In this document: positions 43,195 through 52,028 of the stretch, one piece after another
Numbering within the stretch: the first letter of the stretch is position 1
How the letters are laid out: each line of letters begins with the position of its first letter
From: JANWVO01 sp964458495
GTDB lineage: Bacteria > Acidobacteriota > Terriglobia > Bryobacterales > Bryobacteraceae
NCBI GenBank assembly: GCA_964458495.1
Contig: CAYWJB010000009.1
Location: 62,001-126,000, forward strand
Direction of reading: 5' to 3'
Length of the DNA: 64,000 bases
Position numbers and translations under genes: made by a program
The notes under the pieces: model-generated
Told to the model about the DNA's origin: nothing
Database searches by the model: none
Seen by the model: only the letters and a program-made list of their open reading frames with translations

Positions 43195-44127
43195 TTACAC
43201 GCCGCGAGCCAGCAGCGCGCCCCAGTGAAAGCCTGCGCCGAAGGCGGCAAAGATGACGGGCGCGCCAGCGCGGAAGCCCTCCTGCCGCCGCCATTCACAG
43301 GCGGCGATCAGCATGGAAGCCGAGGACGTGTTGCCGTAGCGGCGGATGTTCGAGAAAAAGCGCTCCGGCGCGACGCCGAGCGTGGCGGCAACCTTGTCCA
43401 TCAGGTTCTGGTTGGCCTGGTGGAGGAGGAAGGCCTGCACGTCCGCCGCCGGGATGGAATGCCTGTGCAGCACGGAGCGGATGGCCGCGGGAATTTTCCG
43501 GGAAGCGTGAAGGATCACGCTGCGGCCGTTCATTTTCAGCGGCGCCCCGTTTTCCAGGAAAAGATCTTCGGCGAAAGCGCCATCGCTGGCCAGGACCGAA
43601 TCCACGATCTCCGCCTGCCCGGCATCGGGCGAGATGAGGCAGGCGCCGGCGCCATCGCCGAAGAGAATGGCCACGCCCTTTTCCCGCGGTTCACGGAGCA
43701 CGACCCGCGACATTCTTTCCGCACCGATCACCAGAACGGCCCCGTAGGCGGGCGCGAGCCGAGCCGCGAGCGCCATGCCAAACAGCGAGCCCGCGCTCGC
43801 CATGGGCAGGTCGATGGCGGGGACGCCCGCCGCGCCGAGCAGCCGGGCAGCGGTACAGGCGGGGCCGGGAAACGCACGTTCGCCCGTTCCGCTGGCGACA
43901 ATGACAAGACCGATGCCGCCGGCCCCCATGCCGGCGCGCTCCAGGCAGTCGGCCCCGGCGCGCGCGGCGATCTCGGCGACGGTGTCCGTTTCCGGAGCGA
44001 ACCGACGCTCTTCGATGCCGGAGACGTTCCTGACCCACTCGGCATCACAGCCCACCCATGAGCCGGCCTCCTCGCTGGTGACGACATGCTCCGGGAGCCA
44101 GCACCCGAATTCCCTGATAAATGCCAT
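43195..44127 (-). CDS. Ketoacyl-ACP synthase III-like protein with Ser in place of the catalytic Cys
   Basis: A 310-residue thiolase-fold protein of the FabH family. His236 (LLHQANQN) and Asn266 (YGNTSSAS) of the catalytic triad are present. The nucleophile motif, normally AACAGF, is here MASAGSLF, placing Ser111 at the Cys position. Ser-type KAS III enzymes are known (DpsC of daunorubicin synthesis) and favour acyl transfer. It starts 6 nt after the acyl carrier protein gene and belongs to the MBOAT-SGNH-ACP operon. It may load that ACP from acyl-CoA. Confidence 0.88.
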   Translation of the reverse strand: MAFIREFGCWLPEHVVTSEEAGSWVGCDAEWVRNVSGIEERRFAPETDTVAEIAARAGADCLERAGMGAGGIGLVIVASGTGERAFPGPACTAARLLGAAGVPAIDLPMASAGSLFGMALAARLAPAYGAVLVIGAERMSRVVLREPREKGVAILFGDGAGACLISPDAGQAEIVDSVLASDGAFAEDLFLENGAPLKMNGRSVILHASRKIPAAIRSVLHRHSIPAADVQAFLLHQANQNLMDKVAATLGVAPERFFSNIRRYGNTSSASMLIAACEWRRQEGFRAGAPVIFAAFGAGFHWGALLARGV

Positions 44128-44133
44128 ACGCCG

Positions 44134-44367
44134 TCAGGCCCTCGAATCCAGATACTCTTCAATCCGCTCGACCGAATCGAATTTCCTCGGATTCAGATCG
44201 GAGTCCGGGATCTGGATCGAAAATTCCTGCTCGAGCGCGCTGACCAGATCCGGCAGCGCAAAAGAATCGAGAATTCCTGAATCGAAAAGGGATTCGTCCA
44301 CCGCGGGGGTGGCGTCTTTTTTTGTCACTTTTTTTATGATTTCAATGAGTCTTGACCGGCGATCCAT
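44134..44367 (-). CDS. Acyl carrier protein
   Basis: The start at ATG 44367 has GGAGAAAACGG upstream and gives 77 residues, the normal ACP size. The phosphopantetheine attachment site is Ser35 in GILDSFALPDLV, with the DSF variant of the usual DSL. The start overlaps the end of the SGNH gene by 26 nt. It is a dedicated carrier located between an SGNH protein and a KAS III, not in a fatty-acid synthesis cluster. Confidence 0.88.
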   Translation of the reverse strand: MDRRSRLIEIIKKVTKKDATPAVDESLFDSGILDSFALPDLVSALEQEFSIQIPDSDLNPRKFDSVERIEEYLDSRA

Positions 44368-45709
44368 TACCGTTTTCTCCCATGACCTGCCTTCGGATCG
44401 AGACAAAGATGGCGTACTGGCCCATGATCAGCTCGTACAGCGCCTGGCCCACGAGTTTGTAGCCCGCCGCGGTGAGGTGGACGTAATCGCCTTGCGCAAG
44501 GCCGGCCCTCACCCATTGTTTCATGGATCCGGCCCCGCCCATGGCGGCGCGCAGGTTCCAGAAGGCGCAGCGGTGCTCTACCGCCGCCTGGCGCTGGGCG
44601 GCAAGGATCAGGTCCGTGCCGGCGGGCGCAACCGCGGAGCGGCGCGTCCGGACGAACTGGTCCGGCGCGCCCACCACCAGAATGCTCGCCGCGGGGGCGG
44701 CGCTGCGCACCAGGCGAAGCACGCCGTCGAGCGTCCTCTGGTAGCTCTCAAGTGTCCAGTCCTTGCGCCGCGATTCGTTGGTGCCGTAAGCGATCAGGAC
44801 CAGCGCCGGGTTCCGCCGGGCGATGTGATCCTGGAGAACGGCGGCGTCCTGTTTCAACAGCAGGTCCGCCTGCGCGCCGTTGAGCCCCAGGGTCTCCCAT
44901 GTGATGCCGCTGCGGCGCTCGAGAACCCAGCCAAAGATGCGGACAGGCGCGTCGTTCAACGTCTTCAGCGCCAATGCGTGGGCTCCGGCAACCAGTTCCT
45001 TGCGAAAATACCCTGGCCCGGGCGGACCATCGGTGGAAACTTCGCCGAGCGGCTCGCCATTGTCTTCCAGGGAGAACGAGCCGCCGCCGGGCTGGTTCCA
45101 GTAGAAGAATTCGAGCACCTCGCCTTCGCCCTCGAGCGTGACGGTTTCGCCGGCTCTGGAGGTGGCGAGGCTGACACCGGCAATGCCGTCGAAACCGTCG
45201 CCGCCGCGCACCCCTCCCAACGTTTGCCAGCCGCGGGACATGGTGGACTTCACATCGAGCCGACGGAACCCGGCAAACGGGCGGCCCGCCTGCACGAAGC
45301 CCGGGCCGCCGGGTCCGAAGCGCTGCTGGAAACGCGCGCGCAACTCGCCTGGCCAGTCGTCGGCGGCGGTATGGGAATCGCCGAACTGGAGCACACGGAG
45401 CGGCTCGCCCTCATCCATGCGGTGCTCCTGCCGGTACATCAGCTCGTACAGCGGCACCATGGCGGCGGCGTTTTCGATGCCGGTTTCCGGAGCGGAACGG
45501 ACGCGGGACTCGACACTCTCGGCCGCCTCGGCTCTGGCTTGTGGAGAAACCGGCGGCGGCTTCGGCACAGTCCGGCGGCGCTTGGCGGGAGTCCTCTTGG
45601 TGGTCTTCTTCGCTGTGGCCGGTTGCTTGGGCGCTGGAGACTGGGGCAGCACGGGAACGGCCGCAGCCGCCAGGACGAACACAGCCACGCGCAGGAGGCC
45701 CGCCCTCAT
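44342..45709 (-). CDS. SGNH/GDSL-hydrolase-like exported protein 2
   Basis: The start at ATG 45709 overlaps the stop of the preceding SGNH gene (ATGA). 455 residues. A signal peptide (residues 1-22) is followed by a basic, Lys/Thr/Pro-rich stretch. SGNH blocks are LQFGDSHTAADD (Ser nucleophile), LIAYGTNES and DYVHLTAAGY (Asp/His). The fold is that of AlgX/AlgJ/DltD-type proteins that act outside the membrane together with MBOAT acyltransferases. It probably transfers or removes an acyl group on a glycan. Confidence 0.85.
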   Translation of the reverse strand: MRAGLLRVAVFVLAAAAVPVLPQSPAPKQPATAKKTTKRTPAKRRRTVPKPPPVSPQARAEAAESVESRVRSAPETGIENAAAMVPLYELMYRQEHRMDEGEPLRVLQFGDSHTAADDWPGELRARFQQRFGPGGPGFVQAGRPFAGFRRLDVKSTMSRGWQTLGGVRGGDGFDGIAGVSLATSRAGETVTLEGEGEVLEFFYWNQPGGGSFSLEDNGEPLGEVSTDGPPGPGYFRKELVAGAHALALKTLNDAPVRIFGWVLERRSGITWETLGLNGAQADLLLKQDAAVLQDHIARRNPALVLIAYGTNESRRKDWTLESYQRTLDGVLRLVRSAAPAASILVVGAPDQFVRTRRSAVAPAGTDLILAAQRQAAVEHRCAFWNLRAAMGGAGSMKQWVRAGLAQGDYVHLTAAGYKLVGQALYELIMGQYAIFVSIRRQVMGENGNGSPVKTH

Positions 45710-47094
45710 TGCGGCTTGACGGCTCCTGGCTGGCGCCCGGAGGCTACGGTCTGCCGCAACACGCGCTGTTTGTACGCGTTGTAGCCGTCCATAAGGGCAT
45801 TGTAGAGCAGCGTGCCGACGATGCGCCCCCCGGCCGGCAGCGGATGGATGAAGTCCGCGCTGACCAGCCGCGGCTCGGCCATGTACCACCTGCCCATGGT
45901 GCCCGGACCGCCCATGGCCTCAAACGTGTTGAAGAATGCGCAGCCGTTCTCGGCGGCGAGCTTCGCCTGCACCGCCACCAGGTGCGGAATCGTGGGCATG
46001 GTGCCGACTGCGCCTCCGGATTCGCGCACGCCTCTGTCCATCGGACTCATGACCAGAAGCGAGGCCTCCGGCACGGCGGCGTGGATGCGGCGGAGCACCT
46101 CGACGAAGTCCCGCGGGTAGGTGGAGTCGATGTACTTGCGGTAGCCGCTCTCGTTGGTGCCGTACTGGAGGATTACCAGGTCCGGCTGCGCCTCGCGCAA
46201 CTGCTGCTCCCAATGGCGCGCGTTCATGTGCCAGGCGAGCACGCCCGCCCAGGTGCCGTTCAGGCCGATGCTGTCGTAGACGATCCCCGGCCCGGGTTTG
46301 AACAGCTCGACCTGGAAGAGGCGCACCTTCCCGCGCGTCACGCGCAGCTCGATCTCTTCCTCTTGGGGCGGAATGTCGAACCACTGGCGCAGAGCAGCCT
46401 CTTCGGGCGCCGCTGTATCCAATACGCCCACTTCCAGTTCGCCGGAGCGAACGGCGAGTTCCCCGCCGCCCGGCTGTCCCACATACGAGATGGCGATTCG
46501 CGTGTGGCCCGGCTTCCGGATCCGGATACGGCTCCAGGCGCCGGCCGCGCCGGTGAAGCTGACACCGCCGAGGCCGTACCAGCCGTCTTTTTGCCCTCGC
46601 AGCGTGGCCGGATCAGAGCGCCAGCCTTCCGACTTCACGTCCAGGCCGCGGTGGCCGTACCAGGCCCACGGTTTGGCAATCAGGTAGGCGCCGTGCCCCG
46701 CATCGCCGAAACGCTCCTGCAGCAACGTCCGTGCATCGGCCGTGATCAGGTCCGCCGTGACGGGCGAATCCCCGTAGTGCAGAATGCGCGTCACGGCGCC
46801 CGGCTCGCGCCGCTCCGTACGAAGGAGGCTCACATAAAAGGCCTCCATGGCGCCGTGCGGGTCGGCGATCTTCAGCGGGTCTTCCGCCGCCGGCGCCGTG
46901 GGACGGAGCCGCTCAGCTTCCTCCTCGAGCGGCTGCCCCGGGTGCCGGCGGGGCTGGAAATCCAGAACCGAGCCTGCCGTCTCCCATTCGTAAACCCGCC
47001 AGTTGTACCACTGCGGAACGAACCTGGGCACGGTGATGAGCACGGCAAAGGCCGCCATCACGGCGAAGGGTTTCCACGGCCAGGGGAACTTCAT
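45706..47094 (-). CDS. SGNH/GDSL-hydrolase-like membrane-anchored protein 1
   Basis: The start is ATG 47094 (MKFPWPWKPF) preceded by GAGGTGGCG. 462 residues. One N-terminal hydrophobic helix (about residues 9-22) anchors it. SGNH blocks are LHYGDSPVTADL, LQYGTNESGYR and DFIHPLPAGG. It is a paralogue of the downstream SGNH gene: the same order of blocks and similar length. It follows the MBOAT gene by 7 nt. Having two SGNH partners per MBOAT recalls the alginate acetylation system. Confidence 0.85.
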   Translation of the reverse strand: MKFPWPWKPFAVMAAFAVLITVPRFVPQWYNWRVYEWETAGSVLDFQPRRHPGQPLEEEAERLRPTAPAAEDPLKIADPHGAMEAFYVSLLRTERREPGAVTRILHYGDSPVTADLITADARTLLQERFGDAGHGAYLIAKPWAWYGHRGLDVKSEGWRSDPATLRGQKDGWYGLGGVSFTGAAGAWSRIRIRKPGHTRIAISYVGQPGGGELAVRSGELEVGVLDTAAPEEAALRQWFDIPPQEEEIELRVTRGKVRLFQVELFKPGPGIVYDSIGLNGTWAGVLAWHMNARHWEQQLREAQPDLVILQYGTNESGYRKYIDSTYPRDFVEVLRRIHAAVPEASLLVMSPMDRGVRESGGAVGTMPTIPHLVAVQAKLAAENGCAFFNTFEAMGGPGTMGRWYMAEPRLVSADFIHPLPAGGRIVGTLLYNALMDGYNAYKQRVLRQTVASGRQPGAVKPQ

Positions 47095-47101
47095 CGCCAC
47101 C

Positions 47102-48508
47102 TCAAAACTGCGTGTAGAGGAACGGCGCCGCTCCGGTGATCGCCACGTATTCGATGGCAAGCACAACAAGCGCAAGCACGGCTGCCTGCGCATAGAACGG
47201 AGCCCGCACATAGAGCGCGGAACACCACTCGCTGTATTTCTTCGGCAGGAAGTGGGCGGCGATGCCAACGGCCGTCACCACCGCCACCGGCAGCGAGACA
47301 TTGGCGAAGCTCACCGTCATCGAGGCGAGGCGGCCCAGAACCTCCCAGGCGTTGTCGAGCGAAGAGGCGCGGAAGAACATCCAGGCGAAGATCACAAAGT
47401 GCGCCGTCAGCAGGCGCGCGCCCAGCCGAGCCGCCCACCCGCCCGGCGGGGGGTTGCCCCGGGCGGCGCGGAAGCCGTGATGCACGGCCAGCGCCGCGCC
47501 GTGCAGCGCGCCCCAGACGACGAAGGTCCAGTTCGCGCCGTGCCACAGCCCGCCCAGCAGCATGGTGACGAAGAGATTGACATACGCGGGCCACTTCCGC
47601 CTCGACCGCAGGCCCGGCAGCGAGAAATACAGGTAATCGCGCAGCCAGTTGGAAAGGCTGATGTGCCAGCGGCGCCAGAACTCGCTGATGTTGAGCGCCA
47701 GATAGGGCCGGTTGAAGTTCTCCGGAAGCTTCAGCCCCAGCAGCAGCGCGCTGCCAATGGCAATGTCGGTGTAGCCGGAGAAGTCATAGTAAAGCTGCAC
47801 GGCGTAGGCGTAGACGGCGACGGCCGTCTCCGTCCCTGTATAGAGGCCCGGCGTGTCGAAGACACGGTTCACCAGGTTCTCGGCCAGATAGTCGGCGATC
47901 AGGAACTTCTTCAGAAGCCCCACCCCGATCCGCCAGAAGGCGCGGCCGCCGTCTTCGGCCGAAAGCGCGCGACCCGTCTTCTCCATTTGCGGCGCCAGCG
48001 CCAGCACGCGCGTGATGGGGCCGCTGAGCGTCGTCGGGAAGAAGGTGACCGAGGCCATGTGCGCCAGAAGGCTGCGGACCGGCTTGCCGTCGCGGCGGTA
48101 CAGGTCGATGGTGTACGTCAGCGACTGGAAGCAATAAAAAGACAGGCCCAGCGGAAACACCCAGTGCCACTCCGGGGGCTTTGCGCCCGTCGCCGCTCCC
48201 CACGCTCCCAGAAAGAACGGCATGTATTTGAAGGCCGCCAGCAGCCCGAGGTTCAGGACCATGCTCGAGGCAACCAGCCCGCGCCGCAGAAGCCTGCTTT
48301 TCGCAGCGCCCAGCCCGAGGCCGATGCAGTAGTCAAGGAAGGCGGCTGCCGGGACCAGGGCCAGATAATTCAGGTCCCAGCGCGCATAGAAAAAGAGATT
48401 CGCGAACAGCAGCACCGCCAGCGACGCCGCCCGCCAGCGCTGCAACGGCCAGTAGAGGAGAAAGACCGCAGCGAGAAATACGAAGTAGATGGAGCTGGAA
48501 AGAAGCAT
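47102..48508 (-). CDS. MBOAT-family membrane O-acyltransferase (AlgI/DltB-like)
   Basis: The start is ATG 48508 (MLLSSSIYFVFLA). 468 residues with about 11 hydrophobic helices. The MBOAT catalytic His is His323 in GGLWHGANW, and the AlgI signature FWRRWHISLSNWLRDYLYF precedes it (key residues WRRWHISL). The family moves acyl groups across the membrane onto extracytoplasmic acceptors. It is the first gene of a five-gene operon (two SGNH, ACP, KAS III). This suggests the acyl donor is acyl-ACP, as in DltB. Confidence 0.93.
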   Translation of the reverse strand: MLLSSSIYFVFLAAVFLLYWPLQRWRAASLAVLLFANLFFYARWDLNYLALVPAAAFLDYCIGLGLGAAKSRLLRRGLVASSMVLNLGLLAAFKYMPFFLGAWGAATGAKPPEWHWVFPLGLSFYCFQSLTYTIDLYRRDGKPVRSLLAHMASVTFFPTTLSGPITRVLALAPQMEKTGRALSAEDGGRAFWRIGVGLLKKFLIADYLAENLVNRVFDTPGLYTGTETAVAVYAYAVQLYYDFSGYTDIAIGSALLLGLKLPENFNRPYLALNISEFWRRWHISLSNWLRDYLYFSLPGLRSRRKWPAYVNLFVTMLLGGLWHGANWTFVVWGALHGAALAVHHGFRAARGNPPPGGWAARLGARLLTAHFVIFAWMFFRASSLDNAWEVLGRLASMTVSFANVSLPVAVVTAVGIAAHFLPKKYSEWCSALYVRAPFYAQAAVLALVVLAIEYVAITGAAPFLYTQF

Positions 48509-48566
48509 GCGCGCGGCCCGCAAGCCGCGTGTTTCCCATTCTAATCGGGAAGACAGGCGGCCCGGC

Positions 48567-49574
48567 TCAAGGGCGGTAGGTCTTCGTGAAACCGTTGCGC
48601 TGGTTGCGGACCGTGATCACGCGGTCCCGCCCCGCCTCCACTTCGATGCCGAATCCCTGGCACTGCGGCTCCAGGTTGGCGATCCGCTCCTCGGCCACAT
48701 TGGCGTCCTTGCCTCCGGCGAGCGAATAGTGCAGCTGCCAGAGATCCTCCAGCCCCGGTGAAGAAGCCACGACGCGCCACGCCGCAGGCGAGCCGCCCTT
48801 GCGCGCGCCGTTGTTCATGATGGCCACGCGCGGCCTCATGCCATGCACGATCTGCGGGCAGCCGCTCTGGTCGAGCCCGTGATGCGTGGTCAGGTAGAGA
48901 TCCACCGGCCCAATCAGGTGTTCCGGGCAGGCCAGTTCGAGCTCCTTGTTCCAGGTGAGATCGGCCAGATCCACGAAGCGGAAGCGTCCGAAGGTCAGCA
49001 CGAAGCCGATGGACCGGGCGTTTTCGGTGGGATCGTCGGCCTTTCGTTCCGCTTCCGGGCAAAGCGGATTCTTCTGGCCACCGCCTCGAACCGCCCTTGT
49101 AACCCGCTCCCCGCGCGCGGCGACGATCTCGATGCGGACTTCCTTCAACGGGAGCGTATCGCCGGGCTTCACTGTGATACGCTTCGCCCCGGTGGCCAGA
49201 ACCTTGCGGTAGCCCTCCTCAAGCGCCTGCGCCTGCGGCGACGTCTCCGTGTTGTCCCCGTGATCGATGAAGACCTTCACCGGAAACCTGGCTGCCAGCT
49301 CCGGCACGCCGCCGACGTGATCCAGATGGTAGTGGGTCACGAGCAGCCAGTCGATCTGCCGCAGCCCCAGCTTCTTCGCCGCAGCCACGATGCGGTCCGC
49401 ATCCCGCCCGTTGTTGCCGGGAAAGCCGGCGTCGACCAGGAGCGATTCCCCGCGCGGCGTCACGATCAGGGTCGCCTGCCCGCCTTCGGTGTCGACGAAA
49501 ACCATCCGCAGCGGCTGCGCGGAGAGGGCCGCCGCCAGCAGCGCAAAAAGGGCGAAAGCGCGAATTCCCGGCAT
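48567..49574 (-). CDS. MBL-fold metallo-hydrolase, exported
   Basis: A 335-residue protein with a signal peptide (MPGIRAFALFALLAAALSAQ). The metal motif is THYHLDHVGG, with additional His in TTHHGLDQSG and an Asp earlier (VDAGFPG). It resembles the ComEC C-terminal metallo-beta-lactamase domain, without membrane helices. The substrate is unknown. It is co-oriented with the MBOAT operon 58 bp downstream and divergent from the zinc-ribbon gene. Confidence 0.88.
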   Translation of the reverse strand: MPGIRAFALFALLAAALSAQPLRMVFVDTEGGQATLIVTPRGESLLVDAGFPGNNGRDADRIVAAAKKLGLRQIDWLLVTHYHLDHVGGVPELAARFPVKVFIDHGDNTETSPQAQALEEGYRKVLATGAKRITVKPGDTLPLKEVRIEIVAARGERVTRAVRGGGQKNPLCPEAERKADDPTENARSIGFVLTFGRFRFVDLADLTWNKELELACPEHLIGPVDLYLTTHHGLDQSGCPQIVHGMRPRVAIMNNGARKGGSPAAWRVVASSPGLEDLWQLHYSLAGGKDANVAEERIANLEPQCQGFGIEVEAGRDRVITVRNQRNGFTKTYRP

Positions 49575-49650
49575 GGCGGCATCTTATCATGCAGCCGGAC
49601 GATCGAACTTCTGTTACAAAAGCCTCGTAGTACACTACGGGAATCAGGAA

Positions 49651-50136
49651 ATGCCCTTCTGCACGCAGTGCGGCTCCAAGGTGGATGAACAGGCGATGTT
49701 CTGTCCCGCCTGCGGCGCGCCGCAGAGGGTGGGGGCAGCGCCGCCTCCCCCGCGCCCGGACGCGCCGCCCCAGGACCGGGCCGAGGATTTTCTCTCCCGC
49801 ATGCCCTCCCGCCGCGCTTCGCTGCTGTGCTATGTGCCGCTCGTCGGGTGGATCATGTCGATTGTTGTTCTGGCGGCGGATCGCTTCCGCAACGAGCGCA
49901 TCGTCCGGTTCCACGCCTTTCAGGGCCTCTACCTCTTCGTCGTGTGGCTGTTCGCCGATTGGGTGTTCGGCCCTCTGACCGGATACAGCCCGGTCATGAA
50001 ATTCGCCGGCGGCACGCTGAAGCTGGCTGTCCTCGGATTGTGGATCTATATGATGGTGCGGATCCGGTCTGGCGAGGACATCCGTCTGCCTCTCATCGGA
50101 GACCTGGCGGAGCGGTCCGTCTCGGAGCAGCAGTGA
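49651..50136 (+). CDS. Zinc-ribbon, DUF4870-like membrane protein
   Basis: The start ATG 49651 gives 161 residues. A zinc ribbon (residues 4-22, FCTQCG and FCPACG) is followed by a Pro-rich linker and three hydrophobic segments (about 61-80, 95-113, 125-142), with the RFHAFQGLYLF motif seen in DUF4870-type proteins. The role is unknown. A 6-bp palindrome CGTAGT-AC-ACTACG (49626-49639) lies 11 bp before the start and may be a regulatory site. Confidence 0.75.
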   Translation: MPFCTQCGSKVDEQAMFCPACGAPQRVGAAPPPPRPDAPPQDRAEDFLSRMPSRRASLLCYVPLVGWIMSIVVLAADRFRNERIVRFHAFQGLYLFVVWLFADWVFGPLTGYSPVMKFAGGTLKLAVLGLWIYMMVRIRSGEDIRLPLIGDLAERSVSEQQ

Positions 50137-50184
50137 GCCGCCCGTCATCGGCAGCCGCAGCTTCCAGGCGTCGCACCTGTCTGT

Positions 50185-50212
50185 TATAATTATTCATTGA
50201 GGTGAATAATTA
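50185..50212 (+). promoter_or_regulatory. ARG-box-like palindrome overlapping a TATAAT -10 box
   Basis: A perfect -10 hexamer TATAAT is at 50185-50190. It overlaps an inverted repeat with 10-bp arms TAATTATTCA (50187-50196) / TGAATAATTA (50203-50212). The arms contain ATTCA and TGAAT, the half-sites of arginine-repressor boxes. It ends 8 bp before argC. The position fits ArgR repression of the arginine operon; the half-site order differs from the classic box. Confidence 0.65.
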
Positions 50213-50220
50213 ACCAAACC

Positions 50221-51237
50221 ATGAAGACCCGGGCGGGCATTGTCGGTTTCCGCGGTTACAGCGGCATGGAATTGGTGCGCATCCTGCGCTCACATCCACA
50301 CGTGGAGCCCGTGCTGATGGAACACCGGTCGGATGCGGCGCCAGAGGCGCATCCGCTGGGCTGGAAAGGACCGGATCGGATCGAGGCGGCGCCGGAGGCA
50401 GCGCGGAACGCCGGCGTGGCCATAGTGTTGCTGGCGACGCCCGCCGACGTGAGCATGCAGCTTGCGCCCGGGTTTCTGGAGGCGGGGATCCGCGTGATCG
50501 ACTTGAGCGGCGCGTTCCGGCTGCGCACGGTGGATCGCTACCGCCACTGGTACAAGGAAGAGCACACGCAGCCGGCTTTGCTGGAAGAAGCCGTCTACGG
50601 GCTGCCGGAGTTTTATCGGGAGCGGATTGCCGCGGCCCGGCTGGTGGCAAACCCCGGTTGCTACCCGACTGCGGCGAACCTGGCGTTGCGCCCGCTGGTG
50701 CAGGCCGGCTGCATCGACCGCAGCCATGGCGTTGTGTGCGACGCCAAGAGCGGCGTGAGCGGGGCAGGGCGCAAGCCGTCGTTGAAGACAAGCTTCTGCG
50801 AGGTGACGGAGAACTTCAGCGCGTATTCGATCCTCGGTCACCGCCATGTGCCGGAGGTATTGCTGAACAGCGGCCTGGAGGAGCACGAGTTTTCCTTCAC
50901 GGCGCATCTGCTGCCCGTTCACCGGGGCATTCTGGAGACGCTGTATTTCCGCGCCTCCGAAGGGGTGACTGCGGAGCGCATTCTGGCTTCATACCAGACT
51001 GCCTACGGCATGGAGCGGTTCGTGAAGCTCTATGCGCCGGGCGTTGTGCCCGACCTGCGCCCCGTGCAGCACACCAACGAGTGCCATATCGGCTTCCGGC
51101 TGGATGATGCGACGCGGCGCGCGGTCGTGGTAGCCTGCATTGACAACCTCGGCAAGGGCGCCGCCGGGCAGGCGGTGCAGAACCTGAACCTGATGCTCGG
51201 GTTGGCCGAGGAGGAGGGCCTCGAATGCGCATCGTGA
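50221..51237 (+). CDS. argC: N-acetyl-gamma-glutamyl-phosphate reductase
   Basis: A 338-residue enzyme. The N-terminal NADP fold is VGFRGYSGMELVRIL, and the catalytic Cys is in ANPGCYPTAANL. KSGVSGAGRKPS and HRHVPEV follow as in the family. It reduces N-acetylglutamyl phosphate to the semialdehyde in arginine synthesis. It overlaps argB by 13 nt and is the first gene of the operon. An ARG-box-like site lies in its promoter. Confidence 0.97.
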   Translation: MKTRAGIVGFRGYSGMELVRILRSHPHVEPVLMEHRSDAAPEAHPLGWKGPDRIEAAPEAARNAGVAIVLLATPADVSMQLAPGFLEAGIRVIDLSGAFRLRTVDRYRHWYKEEHTQPALLEEAVYGLPEFYRERIAAARLVANPGCYPTAANLALRPLVQAGCIDRSHGVVCDAKSGVSGAGRKPSLKTSFCEVTENFSAYSILGHRHVPEVLLNSGLEEHEFSFTAHLLPVHRGILETLYFRASEGVTAERILASYQTAYGMERFVKLYAPGVVPDLRPVQHTNECHIGFRLDDATRRAVVVACIDNLGKGAAGQAVQNLNLMLGLAEEEGLECAS

Positions 51238-52028
51238 TCAAAATCGGCGGCACCCTGCTGGATCAGCCAAAGACTTTGAAGTCTCTCGCGTCGCAGATTG
51301 CGGCGTTGCCATCGGGCACCGAGCCGGTGGTGGTGCATGGCGGCGGCCGGCAGATGACGAAATTCCTGGAAGAGCGCGGCGTGGAAAGCCGGTTCGTGAA
51401 CGGACTGCGCGTCACTACGCCGGAGGTGCTCGACGCGGTTCTGAAAATCTTCGCCGGCAGCGTGAACAAACAACTGGTGGCGGCGCTCGTAGCCGAAGGC
51501 GCTCCGGCGGTGGGGCTGAGCGGCATCGACGCGAAGCTGGCCGAAGCCAGGCAGCTCAGCCCGGATCTCGGCGCCGTGGGCCGCATCACGCGCGTGAACG
51601 CGGAACTGCTGGAAGTGCTGTGCGAGGCAAGCTTCCTGCCCGTCGTCGCTTGCGTGGCGGGCGACTCCGACGGGCGCATCTACAACGTGAACGCGGACCA
51701 GATGGCTTCGGCGCTGGCCATTGCCTTCCACGCCGACCGGCTGGTGTTTCTCACCGATGTGGAGGGCGTGCGCGGGGCAGGCGGGGCGATTCTTTCCTAT
51801 CTGACCCCCGACGACGCGAAGAAGCTGATCCAAAGCGGCGTCGCCACCGGCGGCATGCAGGCGAAGCTGGAAGCCGCCTGCGAAGCCGTCGATCAGGGCG
51901 TCGCCGAGGTGCTGATCGCGCCCGGGGCGGCGCCAGCGGTGATCGAGCGCATGAGCTCCGGTGATGCCGCCGGCACGCTGCTCGGCTGGGACTGGCAGCC
52001 AGAGGACGAGGCGGAGGACGAAGTTTGA
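51225..52028 (+). CDS. argB: Acetylglutamate kinase
   Basis: A 267-residue amino-acid-kinase enzyme. MRIVIKIGGTLLD is the N-terminal ATP site, VVVHGGGRQMTKFLEE the next glycine-rich loop, and FLTDVEGVRGAGG the later substrate/ATP motif. It phosphorylates N-acetylglutamate. It overlaps argC and the downstream GNAT gene, so the three are translationally coupled. The length is typical of the arginine-insensitive type. Confidence 0.95.
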   Translation: MRIVIKIGGTLLDQPKTLKSLASQIAALPSGTEPVVVHGGGRQMTKFLEERGVESRFVNGLRVTTPEVLDAVLKIFAGSVNKQLVAALVAEGAPAVGLSGIDAKLAEARQLSPDLGAVGRITRVNAELLEVLCEASFLPVVACVAGDSDGRIYNVNADQMASALAIAFHADRLVFLTDVEGVRGAGGAILSYLTPDDAKKLIQSGVATGGMQAKLEAACEAVDQGVAEVLIAPGAAPAVIERMSSGDAAGTLLGWDWQPEDEAEDEV

